A DNA stretch of 64,000 nucleotides from Apiosordaria backusii (GCA_030549205.1 JAUKTV010000003.1:1736001-1800000); one strand, 5' to 3'; shown: positions 1 to 11,596, numbered from the stretch's first letter. Notes: generated from the letters alone by a model not told the origin. Program-made: numbers and translations.

Positions 1-447
1 TGACCGTTCTATCATTCATGTACAACAAACTGGGGAATGAACCACAGCAGATGGCGGAAGAGCAGTGGATTGGAAACCAGAGTTGATTGCTGGAATTAAA
101 AGTGGCACCCGGTTCAAATGCAGGTACAAACTGCGATCCTTCCCGCGTGTAATTGCTGAGGGGAACTGCCCAATCATAGATTTTCCGCTGTCGTTTAGCC
201 GTTGGGGGATGACGTCTAGCACTCAATGCCGAACTGGAGGTGAGGAGGTATGTCGAGCACTCGCCCTCGAAAGCAGACATCCTGGTATACGATGAACTCG
301 GGGACAAATGTGAGGCCGTATAGGGGTGGTAATGGCAGGTGATGGAAAGGTTCCAGTGGTCGTGGGTATATCATCCATGCTCCATCCCTCGATTCCCACC
401 AGTTCCTCTTCACCCTCCCCCACCACCTCACTCATAAGACAGCAACC
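1..447. other. Intergenic, upstream of the DUF8021-like gene
   Basis: No supportable gene. Short overlapping reading frames lie on both strands but show no recognisable motif. The last 40 bases are pyrimidine and CA rich and lead directly into the ATG at 448, as expected for a fungal 5' leader. Confidence 0.5.
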
Positions 448-1317
448 ATGAAGTCAGCCCTTTCACTAACACTCTTCGCCTTAGGGGCCCACGCATCCTG
501 CCCGCGCTCCGTCCTCAAAGCCCTCTCCGCCGCCTATGTCGAAGCCCAAACCGTCGGGAACCACTCCTTCATTGCCACCCTCGGCCGATCCTCCCCCAAC
601 TTTCTCTACATTGAAAACAATGCCGTCCTCGGCAACCTGTCGATGTCCTCCCTTGCTGTCCCCATCAAGCCTGACGCCCACCGCTCCATCCACGACGTGG
701 AGCAATGCGCCTCAGTGACTGAGATCATTGCCGCCACGCAAGAACACCCCTACGTTTTGCATACAAGAATCCTTTGGCAGGCTACCCCTGATAATCTCTC
801 CGTCACGGGAATCAACCTCGTTGAGTCTGTCGTCACGGACGAGGGGGACTGGTTGTTCAACGCAACTGGCACACTGAATCTCAACGCACCAGAGAAATGG
901 GACCCTATTCCTGTTGCTGCTCAAGACACTCGGGCCAAGATCCAGTCATTGGGGGATTGGTATTTTGATCGGTTTGGGGATGTGAATAGGGGTGATGTTC
1001 CGTGGCATGCTGAGCCCTGTTACAGATTGGAAGGGGGGCTTCCGGCCAGGGGGACAAAGCAAGGGGAGGATTGCATCCATGTCATGCCTGCGAGTATCAA
1101 AGTGCCGTATCGGCGGTATGTAGTTGATGAGGAGATGGGTGCGGCGGATATTTTCATGGGGTTCCCGGGGTTGGATAGGACGCAGGGACAGGCGCCTATG
1201 CCGGATAGTCACTTGTTTAGGGTGGAAGGGGGGAAGGTGAGGTATTGTCATACTGTTAGTGCTTGTGTTACGGCTGGGTGTGGGATTGGGGAGATTGATT
1301 GGCCGGATAGGAAGTAA
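448..1317 (+). CDS. Secreted DUF8021-like protein
   Basis: Intronless 289-residue frame. The first 16 residues (MKSALSLTLFALGAHA) form a clear signal peptide followed by a Cys, so the product is probably exported. The body has features I associate with fungal DUF8021 proteins: an early 'YVEAQT' helix, a 'YIENN' strand, a 'RSIHDVEQCAS' segment, 'GDWLFNATGTL' near residue 135, 'WHAEPCYRLEGG' near 190, 'RRYVVDEEMGAADIF' near 225 and a final 'PDSHLFRVEGGKVRYCHTVS'. Several paired cysteines fit an extracellular fold. The biochemical function of the family is not established to my knowledge. The ATG at 448 is chosen because the signal peptide begins there. Codon use drifts from C-ending in the first half to G/T-ending near the 3' end. 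Confidence 0.8.
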   Translation: MKSALSLTLFALGAHASCPRSVLKALSAAYVEAQTVGNHSFIATLGRSSPNFLYIENNAVLGNLSMSSLAVPIKPDAHRSIHDVEQCASVTEIIAATQEHPYVLHTRILWQATPDNLSVTGINLVESVVTDEGDWLFNATGTLNLNAPEKWDPIPVAAQDTRAKIQSLGDWYFDRFGDVNRGDVPWHAEPCYRLEGGLPARGTKQGEDCIHVMPASIKVPYRRYVVDEEMGAADIFMGFPGLDRTQGQAPMPDSHLFRVEGGKVRYCHTVSACVTAGCGIGEIDWPDRK

Positions 1318-1534
1318 GGTAGGGTAAAGGAAGATTGATAATGGAGGGGAGAAATGGAGAATCAGTTGTAGGACAAAAGGGACATGTCGAGTTAGGGACT
1401 GGGTAGCTTCACGACATATATCAAGTCAACTAAAACAGAAAATAAATGCAGTCAATGTCTTGTATTTACAGTCCAAACCTTTTTTTCAGGCCAGATCCCC
1501 ATCCACCCCCTTCCGTATCTCCAAACAAAACTCT

Positions 1535-3305
1535 CCAAACTCCTAATGATACAACTCATCCTCGTCCCCGCACCGCGCGCACGCAAGGTCGACAAACGCC
1601 GACGAAGCCCCCCCAACCACCGCCTCCTCCCGCGGCTCCATGACCGGACACAATTGTATCGTCTAATCAGTCCTCTGTCGCTTGGCAGGCGACTCCTCTC
1701 GGTCATTGCTGCTGTTTCCGTCTGAACTTTCCTCGACAGGCGGCACAATAGTCTACCCTTCCTTTACCCAACACCCCGTCGCCGGCACGCGGCCCAACCT
1801 CCATCTCCACATCTTCGCCCGCGAGCGCACTCCCGGGTACTCCCAAGCCACCAATCCCCAAATCCTTCCTCACTGCGAGATGGTTTGTCGCTCGCGTAGG
1901 TATCGCGTCGTTCTTAGTCTGCCTCGGGCAGTTCGCCTAGTGGGTCTAGGGGGTGTGCCGCGGCACCAACACCGGTCTCCCCGTTGTCAAAATCATGCCA
2001 GATCCCTTCGCCGTCGCTCCCCGCGAACGAGGCCCGGCCGGTTTGACAACGGCCCTCCAGCTCCTTCACCCCGGCAGAGATCAGGAGGTTGATGACCTGT
2101 TGGAGATATGTCTTGTTAGTAAGGGGCACTTTCAGGAGTGATAACTTCTCTGTGCTTCGAGGAAGAAAAGACCGCCCGAGGCAATCCAAAAGTTTCGACG
2201 CCCGGTTCGCGCCCTCTTCCTTTCTCGCTGGTCAACCAGGAGGTTAGATCATGGGCCACGGACCATGTCCACCACCCAACATGATCATACTCTAGACCAT
2301 ATACCCGATGGGCTGGGGCAACCAAGAAATGGAAGCCTTGCTCGGTGAATTCTTCTGAGCCATCACTCACAGCCAATTCGAACTCATTGGCGATGGAACA
2401 ATGTGCGGCACAATATACAGCCCCCATGTCCATCAACCAACCGCTGAAGAGTGATGTGCATAACTCTGAGCCCAACAAGCAGTTGACAAAGAGAAAAACC
2501 ACAAAGGGAAATCTTTCTTACCTCCGCAAAACTCATCTCAACACCCCCAACCAAACCCCTGACCACCCGGGCAAGAGCAGCAGCGTCGACAGCACCAGAC
2601 CACCGCGGCGAAGCCAAAGGAAACTCCCCGTTGATCTTGTGCGCGGCAGGGAGGGAGACAGAGCCAGCACTACCAATATCACAAAACCGTTAGCAAGCCA
2701 GGAACTCAGGGTGAAGCTGTGACGAAAACAAAACAAAACACTTGGCAGAAAAATAATAGAAGAGTGAGATGAAAATCAGGGGTAAGCCAGGACAAAAAAA
2801 GAAAAGACTTATCAGAAACAAATCCTCAGCAAAAAGAAAAGCCCTATCAAAACTCAAAGATTTATCTCAAACAAAAGACTTGTCAAAAACAAACTGGGCC
2901 AAAAAAAAGGACTTAAGCAAAAGAAAGACTTGGGTCAAAAAAAAACGCCTTGGGCAAAAAGTCAAACTTGGGCAGAAAAGAACTTGGGCAAAAGAAAACA
3001 AAAGGAACAGAAAAATATAACGTACCAAGAAGAAACCACCCTCAAAACACCAGTCGTGAGATCGTACGCATACGACCCCACACCCAAGTTCTTTAGCAGG
3101 GCGTGGAAGCCCGCAAACGAGAAGATCCCTATATTCACGACCACAGCTCCTAGTGGTATGACTTATAAGTCTCCCAATCATGAGCTCTGGGACAGGAACT
3201 CGGATCGCCTGGTTCAAAATGCTGGGGCTCGCGCGCCCCAAAGTTGATCGCCACGAGGGCGCGTCAGAACGAGAGAAGAATCTCCGCGAGGAGGTGCTGA
3301 TCCAT
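1535..3305 (-). pseudogene. Degraded minus-strand gene of unknown function
   Basis: Several stretches read like protein on the minus strand but cannot be joined into one open frame. From the 5' side: MDQHLLAEILLSF followed by TGA and a continuing coding-like segment (about 3305-3150). Then comes a hydrophobic segment around 'NIGIFSFAGFHALLKNLG' (about 3144-3040). A segment beginning 'AGSVSLPAAHK' (about 2677-2510) sits after a good branch site and acceptor (GCTAAC...GGTAG) and ends at a GTAAGA donor. Next is 'VAPAHRVYGLEYDHVGWW' (about 2300). A segment starting 'VINLLISAGVKELEG' (about 2135) follows TACTAAC...CAACAG. A charged tail 'ESPAKRQRTD' lies near 1700. Splice signals are plausible but at least two in-frame stops and frame changes remain. 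I do not recognise the family. A multi-exon functional gene cannot be excluded. Confidence 0.35.
2790..3004. repeat. 18-bp purine-rich minisatellite
   Basis: Degenerate tandem units of about 18 bases with the core CTTGGGCAAAAAGAAAGA, purine-rich on the plus strand. On the plus strand they would encode six-residue Lys-rich units (DLSKTK, DLSKTN, TWVKKK, KLGQKR). That frame is not believable as a gene. On the minus strand the array forms a long pyrimidine tract that falls inside an apparent intron of the decayed gene. Confidence 0.7.
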
Positions 3306-6300
3306 CTTTTTTTTTAAAAAAAAAGAAAAAAAAAGAAAAGACAAAAACTCGGACGAAAGAAAAAAAAGGGGCACCGAGGCTTTTTCTTTTGCGCGGGTGT
3401 GGTGAGCGTTCTGGTGAGCGTACTTTGAAAAGAAAGCGTGCCAGTATTCTGGTGATTTTTGGAAGAAAAAAAGAGTGGGTGGGCTTTTTTGGTACGGTTT
3501 GAGAAAGAAAAGAAGAGGAGAAGTCTTCTCGAAGGAAACAATTTATGCCTAGGTACCCTGGACAATAGGCGGGTCTCGAAAAGTCAGTTACTATTGTTTA
3601 TTCACCTATTCAGGAGGTTCACGTCCAGGGGAGTGGTCAAGTGCCTCGGGTATCCTCAGAAGTACCTAAAGGCATGATGTTAGCTACCTATTAGCCACCA
3701 GGTAACCTGTATAGGTATGGATGCTTGGTATTATTCTCGGCGGAGACCCATCTGGACTTCCCCCGGACTGGAAGTGCTTACCAGGCTTTCATTAGGGGGT
3801 TGTTTTCTGTTTGGAGATAGTGTTTGGCATGAGATATGCCTTGGGTAGCTTGTCTCCTCCTCTGAGAGAACAAACTCGTCACTAGTGCTACGACTAGCTA
3901 GCATACCTATTATTCAAAGTGTTGGGTAATGTTCAGTATATCTAGGCCTCGTGTGATTGCGGACTGTTAAGGCCAGGGATCTCCCGTCTTATATCAGTTT
4001 TCATGGTGATGGTCCCCTCGTCACATCCGCAAGCAACTGGGCTGACAACGGGTTGGACCTTGCAGTCATCGATGAGCAAGAGCACGATGACTGGACCAGA
4101 TGGCGTGAGAGTGTGGCAGACGAGGACAGGATTCGGACCGCTCAACAGGTACTCCCAAAGGGAAGAGACGAAAATGAACCAATGAAGTCATCGAGGGATG
4201 ATTCTTCGGTATTACGGTAGGTCTAAGTATACATGATCCAAGATGATGATGGTAAATGCCCTGTGCCATTGTGCTCCATGCAACATATATTCTCCATTCC
4301 CAATCACCCTCCGCCTACCCATGGACAAAGGACTCACAAGCTTGTCGAAGCGAACTTGGAAGCGCAGATGCTCGAATAGCAATTGAACTTAGGTGTCGGC
4401 ACGGTTCCTGTGCCCGTGATTGACATTAGCATGAGCACAGCAATGGAATAGCGATGGGAGTAGCTTACCAGATCATGACAGTCCGCTGAAAAGGCAGATG
4501 CATCCTATGTTCGGTTGATGAAGGTCAGACGTCATCAAGCTGGGCCAAGATGGTTGCTGGTTCCAAATACCACGTTCTGGATCCAGCACAAGAAGTCAGC
4601 GACCAAACCCAAGCAACAAGAAGCTACCGTTCTTGATGATATCTTACCGAGCCTTGTAGGGCCTCTCGCCACACCTGGAATCACAGGCTTCAACCACACC
4701 TAGGACCACCGCAGCTGCATGGTATTCGTCACATCCTGCACAGGGAAGCAGTGTTAGCATACCCCATCAAGAACAGAAGTTGTCATGGAAAATACCTTAC
4801 CTATTCTGTTGCCTGTTGTCTTTGGCATGCGATTCTCCAAGCACTGCTGAACGGATTTGTTGTGCGTCATGGTCGGAGGGGTGAAGGCCGCCCAGCTGGG
4901 TCAGCCTCAGGAATCGCCGGGTTTTGCTTCAAGAGCTCAAGGAGCTCCTTGGTAATGCGAGTCCCCGCATGTCGGTCGGTGGGTATATGAAGGAAAAGAT
5001 AAAAAACAGTCCCTGCCGCGGCAGTGCGCTTGGGAGCCTTGGAGCCGTGGTCCCCATTGGATGACGTCCACCTCTTTCTCTGATTCGGGTTAGCCGGTCA
5101 CCTGTTGTGAAGATGATGGCTATGCGTACCTTACCATAATGTCTATTGTACTGGGTCCTACGCTCAGTGTCAGTTCAGAGAACAGGTGGTGAAGTGTCTG
5201 GGGGATCAAACCTTGGGGGCCATACCAGGCATGACAACCTGCTCGGGGGATGGCGTTGTGTAGCTCGATCGAAATACGGCAACGTGGGAGCCATCGCCAC
5301 GCTCAGAGGCACTACCAAGAAAGGGGGTAGCAGGGTCGACTCGGTGGTCGAATAGGAGCCACGACGGTTCTCACTCCGGGAGGAGGGGTGCCGGGTAGGT
5401 CGCTTGGGAGGTGCCGGGTAGGTGCCTTGGGAGAGAGGAAGAAGCCACGGTAGGTGGACCTGGGGTTCTTCGCTAGGCGAAAATCGTGGTTATCAGACTG
5501 GTGTCCCATGAACTGGGAATCTCCACGGGATCGGCAGAAATTCTCACTCTCTGACGGCGGGGACTGGAGCGGAGAAGCGTGGGATCTCATCGTATCGGTG
5601 TTCAAGCTCCCACTCACCGAAAAGCCGCCTAGAAGGATATATTAGCAGGCAACCTGGAATAGAAATGAGAAAAAAGGTGCACACTTACGCTAGGCAGAGC
5701 AGGGCGAGGGAGGCCAACTCGACGATGTCGGCCTTGTACAGTGCAGGGGGAGAAAGGCTCTGGAACAGATACGACGTTAGATGTGCTCAGCAATTCGGCG
5801 AGAATGAAGAACAGGTGAACAGACCTTGGTCCGCCGCCCGAGGGCGAGGCGGATTGTGTGTTGGGGGAGAAATGTGGTGAGAGAGGATTGGGTTGTGGCC
5901 GGCACCAGAAAAATAGTCAAGCAAACTGGATGGTGATGAGTTGTGGGCCGTCAGGTGACTGAGCCCTACCAGGGTAGGACTATCATTCTCGTTGCTCTTG
6001 CCCCGAGGACTGTGCGAATGCCTCACTGCCTACCTTACTACCTTAGGTGAGCAGCCCGCGGGCCCAGGGGCGGACACCTGAATCCCTGGGCTCCAGGCCA
6101 GCAGAGCAAGGCGGGCAAGGAAGGTACACCCCTACGCAAATTACGACCGAGATTAGCAGTGTGCTCGAGCTCAAGTCGATAAGATGATCAGAGTCCTGCA
6201 CTTGAATCACAGATCGAAACATCCGTCATGGTTTTCATGCGGTGTATCCTTGCCAGTTAGCTATGTCCATGCCTCAATACCTTATGTCAGGAGAGGGCAG

Positions 6301-6900
6301 ACACCATTGGGAATTATCTAGAGCACGAGCGGTGTATACTTGGGGGTGTTAGGTGTGCTTGGAATTCCTGAGCATCATGCCATGGCCCGATCAGTGGAGT
6401 AGATGCCAGGCAGATCGTGGTGTATGACATTAGCAGACTCTGTTCACCCTGAGGGAGGGGGTGGAACAATCATATGCAGAGGGAATAAGCCCATTGAGTA
6501 CCCGAATTTCGATTCGCTTCACCTTTGAGTAGGTCAAGATTTGGGTGTCAAAGGTTCCCGGGACTCCAATGACTCGCCACCACTGTCTCATTCAACACAC
6601 GGTGATCGCATCAGACCACTACCAAAGTCTCACCAACTGGCTATTCGTGTGTCCGGAGTTCAATCATCTATTCGTAAACGTGCAATGGAGGTATAAACAA
6701 GCAAGAAGAAGCCACGGGCGGCACAGGCCTCTAGACTCGGAAGCAATTACAAAAAAAGACAGCCCCAACTCCAAAACTCCTCGCAAACCATGCTATATTC
6801 CCTTCCTACAATCACTCCCACCACTTCTTGCTAATATCCCAATAAACCACCTTCTTCCCCCCCTGGTCTTCATCCACCTCGACCACCCGCTTCGTCATTC
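3306..6900. other. Gene-poor spacer with A-rich tract and short repeats
   Basis: 3.6 kb without a supportable gene. At 3308-3370 there is a T/A homopolymer tract followed by A/G-rich sequence. Reading frames up to about 100 codons exist but carry no motif, and frames on both strands are equally open. AGGTACC/CCTAGG motifs recur (for example around 3550 and 3700). Confidence 0.5.
5387..5423 (+). repeat. Two copies of a dispersed 14-bp motif
   Basis: GGTGCCGGGTAGGT occurs perfectly at 5387-5400 and 5410-5423, separated by nine bases. The same 14-mer occurs at 21263-21276 and, inverted, at 61717-61730 and 62323-62336. Confidence 0.8.
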
Positions 6901-7435
6901 TCACCCCCCATCGAGCAGCACCACCTCCAACCCCGCAAACAGCTTCTCCACCGCAGCAGTCAGTACACACTGGCTGTACAGCACCCTTATCGCCCCCCTA
7001 TGGCTCTTAGGCAGTCTCCTCTCCTTAACCAAAAACCTGTCCATCACCGCGATACTCCTAAACGACCAGGCGTTCAACCTGTACGGCAGCAGAACCGTCT
7101 CATGGTATAATTGCCTGCAAACCGGCGACAGAAGCGTCATTCCCCTACCCCAAGTGTAAATCGACGCCTTTTCCCGTTCCGCCGGCGGTACAGATTTGTG
7201 TAGATGAGCGGTAGGCCAAGGGTTTTCTTCCCGGTCGAGGATGAGACATCCAAACCCGCCGGGGAGGGTCTCGTAGGTTGGTCGTGAATTACCGATGGTG
7301 CCATTGTTGATGACTCTGAATTGATACTTCTTGAATATAACTTGGATCTGCCCGACGGATAATACGAGTTCGTAGATGCGGTTTCGGAGTTCGGGGGGCA
7401 GGCGGAGGAGGGGGGAGTGGGTGTTTTGATTCCAT
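6901..7435 (-). pseudogene. 2EXR/F-box-like protein with a frameshift near its start
   Basis: The minus-strand frame from about 7409 to the TGA at 6901 carries a fungal 'LLRLPPELRNRIYELVLS' motif and, later, 'LLSPVCRQLYHETVLLPY'. This pairing is seen in many 2EXR or F-box-like fungal proteins of about 180-250 residues, usually of unknown or protein-interaction function. The natural start ATG at 7435-7433 (MESKHPLP) is one frame off. The interval is 535 bases, that is 178 codons plus one base, and a run of six Cs (plus-strand Gs 7410-7415) lies exactly where the frame changes. Either the copy is inactivated by a one-base homopolymer expansion, or the base is a sequencing error, or an undetected upstream exon supplies the start (an ACTAAC...AAAG acceptor-like sequence precedes the ATG). 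Confidence 0.55.
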
Positions 7436-8065
7436 CTTTATGAACGGTTTGTTAGTGTGGGGAACTTCAAGTTTGGACTGGAATATGGGAAGCCAAAGGG
7501 ATGGAGGGACCGACAGTTCTGACTCGCGGCTCCCCTCGATAGGGAGAGATTTATGTAGTTTATTATGTATTTTCCGTTGTCGGGATTTGTTCAATTGCAT
7601 CGTGTGGTGGGGAGGGGTCAATTACGAGCGGGGAGGGAGATGGCGGTGATTATGGTTGGAGATGCGAGTGACGTTGTTTTGGCTGGGCGCGCTGCAGATT
7701 GCCGAGATCAAGGGGAACGCCATGGCGCGCCAGGCCGGGGGTCAAGCGGGGGCGAACAGGGGGTGCGGGACGATGTTAGTGGGTTAGGTGTGTTTGAGTG
7801 GTCTCGACTATCGGTGGCACAGACACCTGGTTACTGAGCAGCATTGCTTGAAAGCTCTTGAGCAGGTCAGGAGGAGTATATACACGAGCATTTGATTACA
7901 CTAGGTCCTCCCTTCTGGATTACCAGACCGTCTTGCCCACCAAAAGCCCCCCAGGCTGGAAAAAAACACGCCGCTGTCATCCCCAGCAGGCCAGACGCCC
8001 TCTCATGCCTAAATATGCTCCATTAGGTCCCCCTAAAACCACATCAAGCGCGCCCATCCGCCGGT
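7436..8065. other. Intergenic
   Basis: No gene supported. It contains the shared upstream region of the frameshifted 2EXR-like gene and the downstream flank of the heptad-repeat gene. Confidence 0.4.
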
Positions 8066-9046
8066 TCAAAAGGTCTCATACAGCCTCTTTCCCGCGAACT
8101 GGGCCTCCTCCCGCATGATTCTCACCAGTGTCTCGCTCATCTTTACCGGGGACTCTCCTTCCGCATTAAACTCGTCAAGCACGCCGTCAATGTAGGTGGG
8201 CGGGTGTTTCTCCTCCCAGTGCTTGTGCATCAGGTCGTGAATGTTCCACACTTGCTCCCCAAATCTCTCTCTGGTGGAATTAGGGCCATGTTGCTCAATC
8301 AACGGGAAAGGTTTGCCTGTATATGAACGGATGAGGAGCTCTTTGGTGAGCTGGCCGTGCTGCATGCCGACGTTGGGCTTTCGGAGGCAGAAGCGGTCGT
8401 AGACGGGGAAGACAGGGGGGTCGACCTTTTGCCATTGGTGGATGGTCTTGTAGGTGCCGGGCCCTTCGTCGTCGCAGGTCAGCCCGTCGAACTCGCTGAG
8501 GAGGCCTTGCATATGGTCGACCGAGGCATCGTTTGGAGACGAGAAGGCCATGTTTGGAATTGAGTATGCTTCAAGGTTGGTTTGGAAGGCCTCACGACTA
8601 TCTTGGTAGGCCTTGCGACTATCTTGGGAGGCCTCGCGACTATCTTGATAGGCTTCAAGACTATCGTCGTAGGCCTTAAGGTTATCATGCTGGGCCTTAT
8701 TCTGAGATGATGAGGCCTTGGTTGGAGTTGGCGAGGCGTCAAAAATAGTTTTTGAGGCATTATTTTGAGTTGGAGAGGCCTCAAGACGAGCCTGGAAGGC
8801 CTGTTGGTCGCTGGTTGAGGCCATTGTTTCGATGTTGAGAGGTGTCTGTTCCGTTGTTGAATGCCTTTGTGGTATTGTTTTAGGCGTGTTGGACTCAGCA
8901 GAGGACTTCAAAACAACGACCGAGACATGTACAAATCTCGAATTAGGCTTGCCCATTTTAGTGGAGGGAAGGCGCGGACGCGAAGGACGCATGTTCGCTT
9001 CAGTGGCTTGAACAGCTAACCTGGATTCTCGTGATCTATTATCCAC
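8066..9046 (-). CDS. Hypothetical protein with 7-residue repeats
   Basis: Intronless 326-residue frame. Residues about 75-175 are a low-complexity repeat of seven-residue units such as LEAYQDS, REASQDS, RKAYQDS, REAFQTN and LEAYSIP, written by 21-base DNA units. Residues about 180-326 are non-repetitive and look globular ('QKVDPPVFPVYDRFCLRKP', 'RERFGEQVWNIHDLMHKHW'). I recognise no catalytic motif. Met codons at residues 1, 19 and 75 are all possible starts; the first is used because the frame is continuous. The repeats resemble coiled-coil heptads in length, but hydrophobic a/d spacing is weak. Function unknown. The open frame across a decaying tandem repeat argues that it is translated or recently was. 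Confidence 0.55.
   Translation of the reverse strand: MDNRSRESRLAVQATEANMRPSRPRLPSTKMGKPNSRFVHVSVVVLKSSAESNTPKTIPQRHSTTEQTPLNIETMASTSDQQAFQARLEASPTQNNASKTIFDASPTPTKASSSQNKAQHDNLKAYDDSLEAYQDSREASQDSRKAYQDSREAFQTNLEAYSIPNMAFSSPNDASVDHMQGLLSEFDGLTCDDEGPGTYKTIHQWQKVDPPVFPVYDRFCLRKPNVGMQHGQLTKELLIRSYTGKPFPLIEQHGPNSTRERFGEQVWNIHDLMHKHWEEKHPPTYIDGVLDEFNAEGESPVKMSETLVRIMREEAQFAGKRLYETF
8575..8715. repeat. 21-bp minisatellite inside a coding region
   Basis: Six or more tandem 21-base units on the plus strand with consensus close to GGCCTTGCGACTATCTTGGTA. Each unit encodes one seven-residue repeat of the minus-strand protein. The closest units differ mainly at third-position-like sites. The same unit family reappears at 16.76-17.07 kb. 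Confidence 0.8.
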
Positions 9047-10125
9047 CTAGCCGCCACTTTGAACATGAGATCTCTTGAAAATAGAACAAGATTGTTTATA
9101 TCTAGCTTTCGGCCGGCTGTGGGCGTCTTGGAGATCGGTAAAACGATCGTATCGGTACTCTAACGCTGCCTACGAGGCTGCGCATCTCTTCTTAGGTACT
9201 CCATCTCAGTGAACATCAATTCTAACACTCTATATTTCAATCAGTTTGATCCTGGGGCCCTGTGTCTTTCACATGAAGACGCTGTACTTGTGTGTCAGGT
9301 TTTCGCGTGATTGCTCAGTTCTTGTCATGGCTCGTCACATAGGTACCTACACTCGCAGATTATTCCGTCACGGCGATGACAGAACTCACACCTTCAGGCT
9401 TCAGCAATCAGGAAGGCCCAAAGATGCTATCAAAGGAAGTCAGGGTCAGCATGGATTGTGCAATGGCAATCTTTTACAGGGGGTATAAACAATATGCACA
9501 ACTAAATAGAGTCGATTTCATGTACCAAATACCGAGGAGAGGCAATCAAAGCTGCCGACACGCCTTGTGTCTCGACTATTGATGGCTCTCCACCCCGCCC
9601 GACAACTGAACTGCAACGTAGGGTGGCACTTGCCAGCATGAATCACGGAGCCGCTGGCTCAGGTCTGACGTTCTCCCGTTACATATACGAAGAGCAGAGC
9701 GGTCGCTGCTACAGCATATGTGGACCGACATTGGCGGAGCGGTCGGACCAACAGCATAGCTTGCCATTCGACTTGACGTGGCAAGGTACGACGGTATCCC
9801 TTCCATTGCAGAAATCCTCTGTCCCACCTCCGAGTCTAGGATAGCTACCCAACACGACCTTATCCTCGAGAATAACTTCGAGTTGTATGGCGGACCTCAA
9901 TGGTTTGAAGTCTCACAACGTGAGATACAATGTCACACATTGCTCGAGGCCGAGTGACCACCAAATGCTATGATCAAACCTGGCCCCGTGAACCCGCCCC
10001 ACTCGCCGTGTGCCACGGATCGATTTGAGACATGCACAACACTTCACTACCTGGCATATAAGATGGTGGGGACTTCTGCCTAGTGCGGATGATATTTAGT
10101 TCGGTAGGTAACAATTTTAAACCTG
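9047..10125. other. Intergenic
   Basis: No supportable gene. Short frames (up to 83 codons) on both strands have no motif. An AGGTACCT palindrome sits near 9339. Confidence 0.5.
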
Positions 10126-11397
10126 ATGTATGTCGTTGCGTCATCCACGATGAGACAGCATCTTTCAACATCAAAGGCAGTTTGCGACTTCATCTTCAAG
10201 CCGCAGCACAACTTTACACTGCTTCGCCACACGCAGTTTGACGGATGGGTTCCGGAGCCGATTATGAGGGGGGCGGCCAGTATCTTCCAGAGCTGTTTGT
10301 TGCCGATATTCGCCTGTGTTTACACTGCCCTTCATCTCAACATCCCCAGACGCGAGGCAACTGCCTCTGAAATTGCGTTCAACAAAATTAGTTGGATGGG
10401 TTGTACCTTTTTTTCCCCCGAGATTGTGTTATACTATGCTTTCGCTCAGTGGCGCAAGGCCAAGAAGCTCATGGCCGACCTCAGATTGCTTGAAAGACAT
10501 CAGCTAGGCTCAAATCAGACATCAGAGTCTTTCAAGAGATCACTTTTGTTTCTTTTGATCCCTTGCAAACTTGTTACGCATCGTGGCGATGACTTCTGGA
10601 ATTGCACACTATGGTGCACGTCTCTTCCGCCATAACCATGTATTTTTTTTAGTTCGAGGTATGATAGATCCCTAGATGCCTACCTGAAGCTTCTAATATT
10701 CCATCTACCAGATCAGTTCACTAACGGGAGTTGTAAAATCCAGAAACCATGCGACATTCGGGGGGCACACTTAATAGAGCATCCCAATGTGGAGCTGCTT
10801 GTCCAACAAAGGGACAGGGATCATACGGAAGGCAACCCGCTCTTATACGAGAGACGGTGGGATCTGATGAATTTTACCTCGTCTTCTCTTCGGCCTCTCA
10901 CTGACGACTCCACGAATTACCCAAACGATTGGGGCACGAGAATCCCTATAAAGAACCTGAGAGGCAGGGATGGCCTTTTCCCTGTGTTCACGATAGTCTC
11001 AGCGGTGCACGGCGCTATACATCTAACGGCATGGAATTATACCTTCCCAACGGCGGTCGAGGCAATCTCATGGAGGGTGTGCTCTTTGCTTTTGACATGC
11101 ACGGTTCCCACATTACTTTTGATAGTGTGTGGATTTCATTACTTTTTTGCTCTCTGTGATATAGTATATGGCAAGCTTGAGACCTTACCCATGTGGCTGG
11201 AGATAGGACTATTCATCGTGGTATTTACCATACATGGGGCGTTGATTCTCATATTTTCCGTCGGGTCATGGGTAACGTACCATGCGCTGTGGGTGGCCCG
11301 TGTTTTGATTGTCATGATGGCTTTTGGCAGTTTGAGACTGGCTCCTGCGGGTGTTTACTACGCTCCTGCATGGTTCCAGATGATACCACACGTATAA
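10126..11397 (+). pseudogene. Decayed fungal integral-membrane protein gene
   Basis: Two halves of a familiar Pezizomycotina membrane-protein family are present. The N-terminal part has 'GWVPEPIMRGAASIFQSCLL' and 'YTALHLNIP' (from about 10240). The C-terminal part has 'HGAIHLTAWNYTFPT' and 'ARVLIVMMAFGSLRLAPAG' (to 11397). A third block, 'LLELHTMVHVSSAITMYFF' (10593-10649), lies in a different frame. It has TGA (10590-10592) just before it and TAG (10650-10652) just after it, followed by FE, a GTATGA donor at 10659 and an acceptor at 10743. Splicing there gives FE|KPCDI, as in the family, so the TAG sits where a Trp (TGG) is expected. The usual middle region is shortened. I read this as a pseudogene; a heavily spliced divergent gene is the alternative. 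Confidence 0.6.
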
Positions 11398-11529
11398 GCT
11401 AAGTAGGTAATTGCGAATCAAGAAACCACTGGGTCCCTTTTTCATAACCCTACGGAGGTTAATTCCATGTATGAGATAGATGGTGACTTTCTTGAGTTTG
11501 CTGGGAGTTCCGCTATCCCTCGTTTTTCC
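11398..11529. other. Short spacer
   Basis: No feature seen apart from the flank of the tRNA-like repeat. Confidence 0.4.
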
Positions 11530-11596
11530 CAGGTTGGCGCCAGTAGTTCTCGAACCTACTTTGGGTTCAAGCACCTACACTAACAGCCTCACAAGT
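11530..11596 (-). repeat. tRNA-T-arm-like dispersed repeat, copy 1
   Basis: A 42-base core on the minus strand runs from CTTGAACCCA through GTAGG-TTCGAGA-ACTAC to TGGCGCCAACCTG. It is shared with 33389-33445 with three differences in the core, and a further shared block (TTGTGAGGCTGT) lies upstream across a 10-base indel. The GGTTCGAGA sequence matches a pol III B box, and the flanking five-base stem resembles a tRNA T-arm. One stem pair is broken in this copy. No A box or acceptor 5' strand is found at tRNA spacing. Confidence 0.6.

Noticed and set aside
2769..3020. Lys-rich 83-codon plus-strand frame
   Set aside because: It is only the translation of the 18-bp minisatellite; no start context or non-repeat domain.
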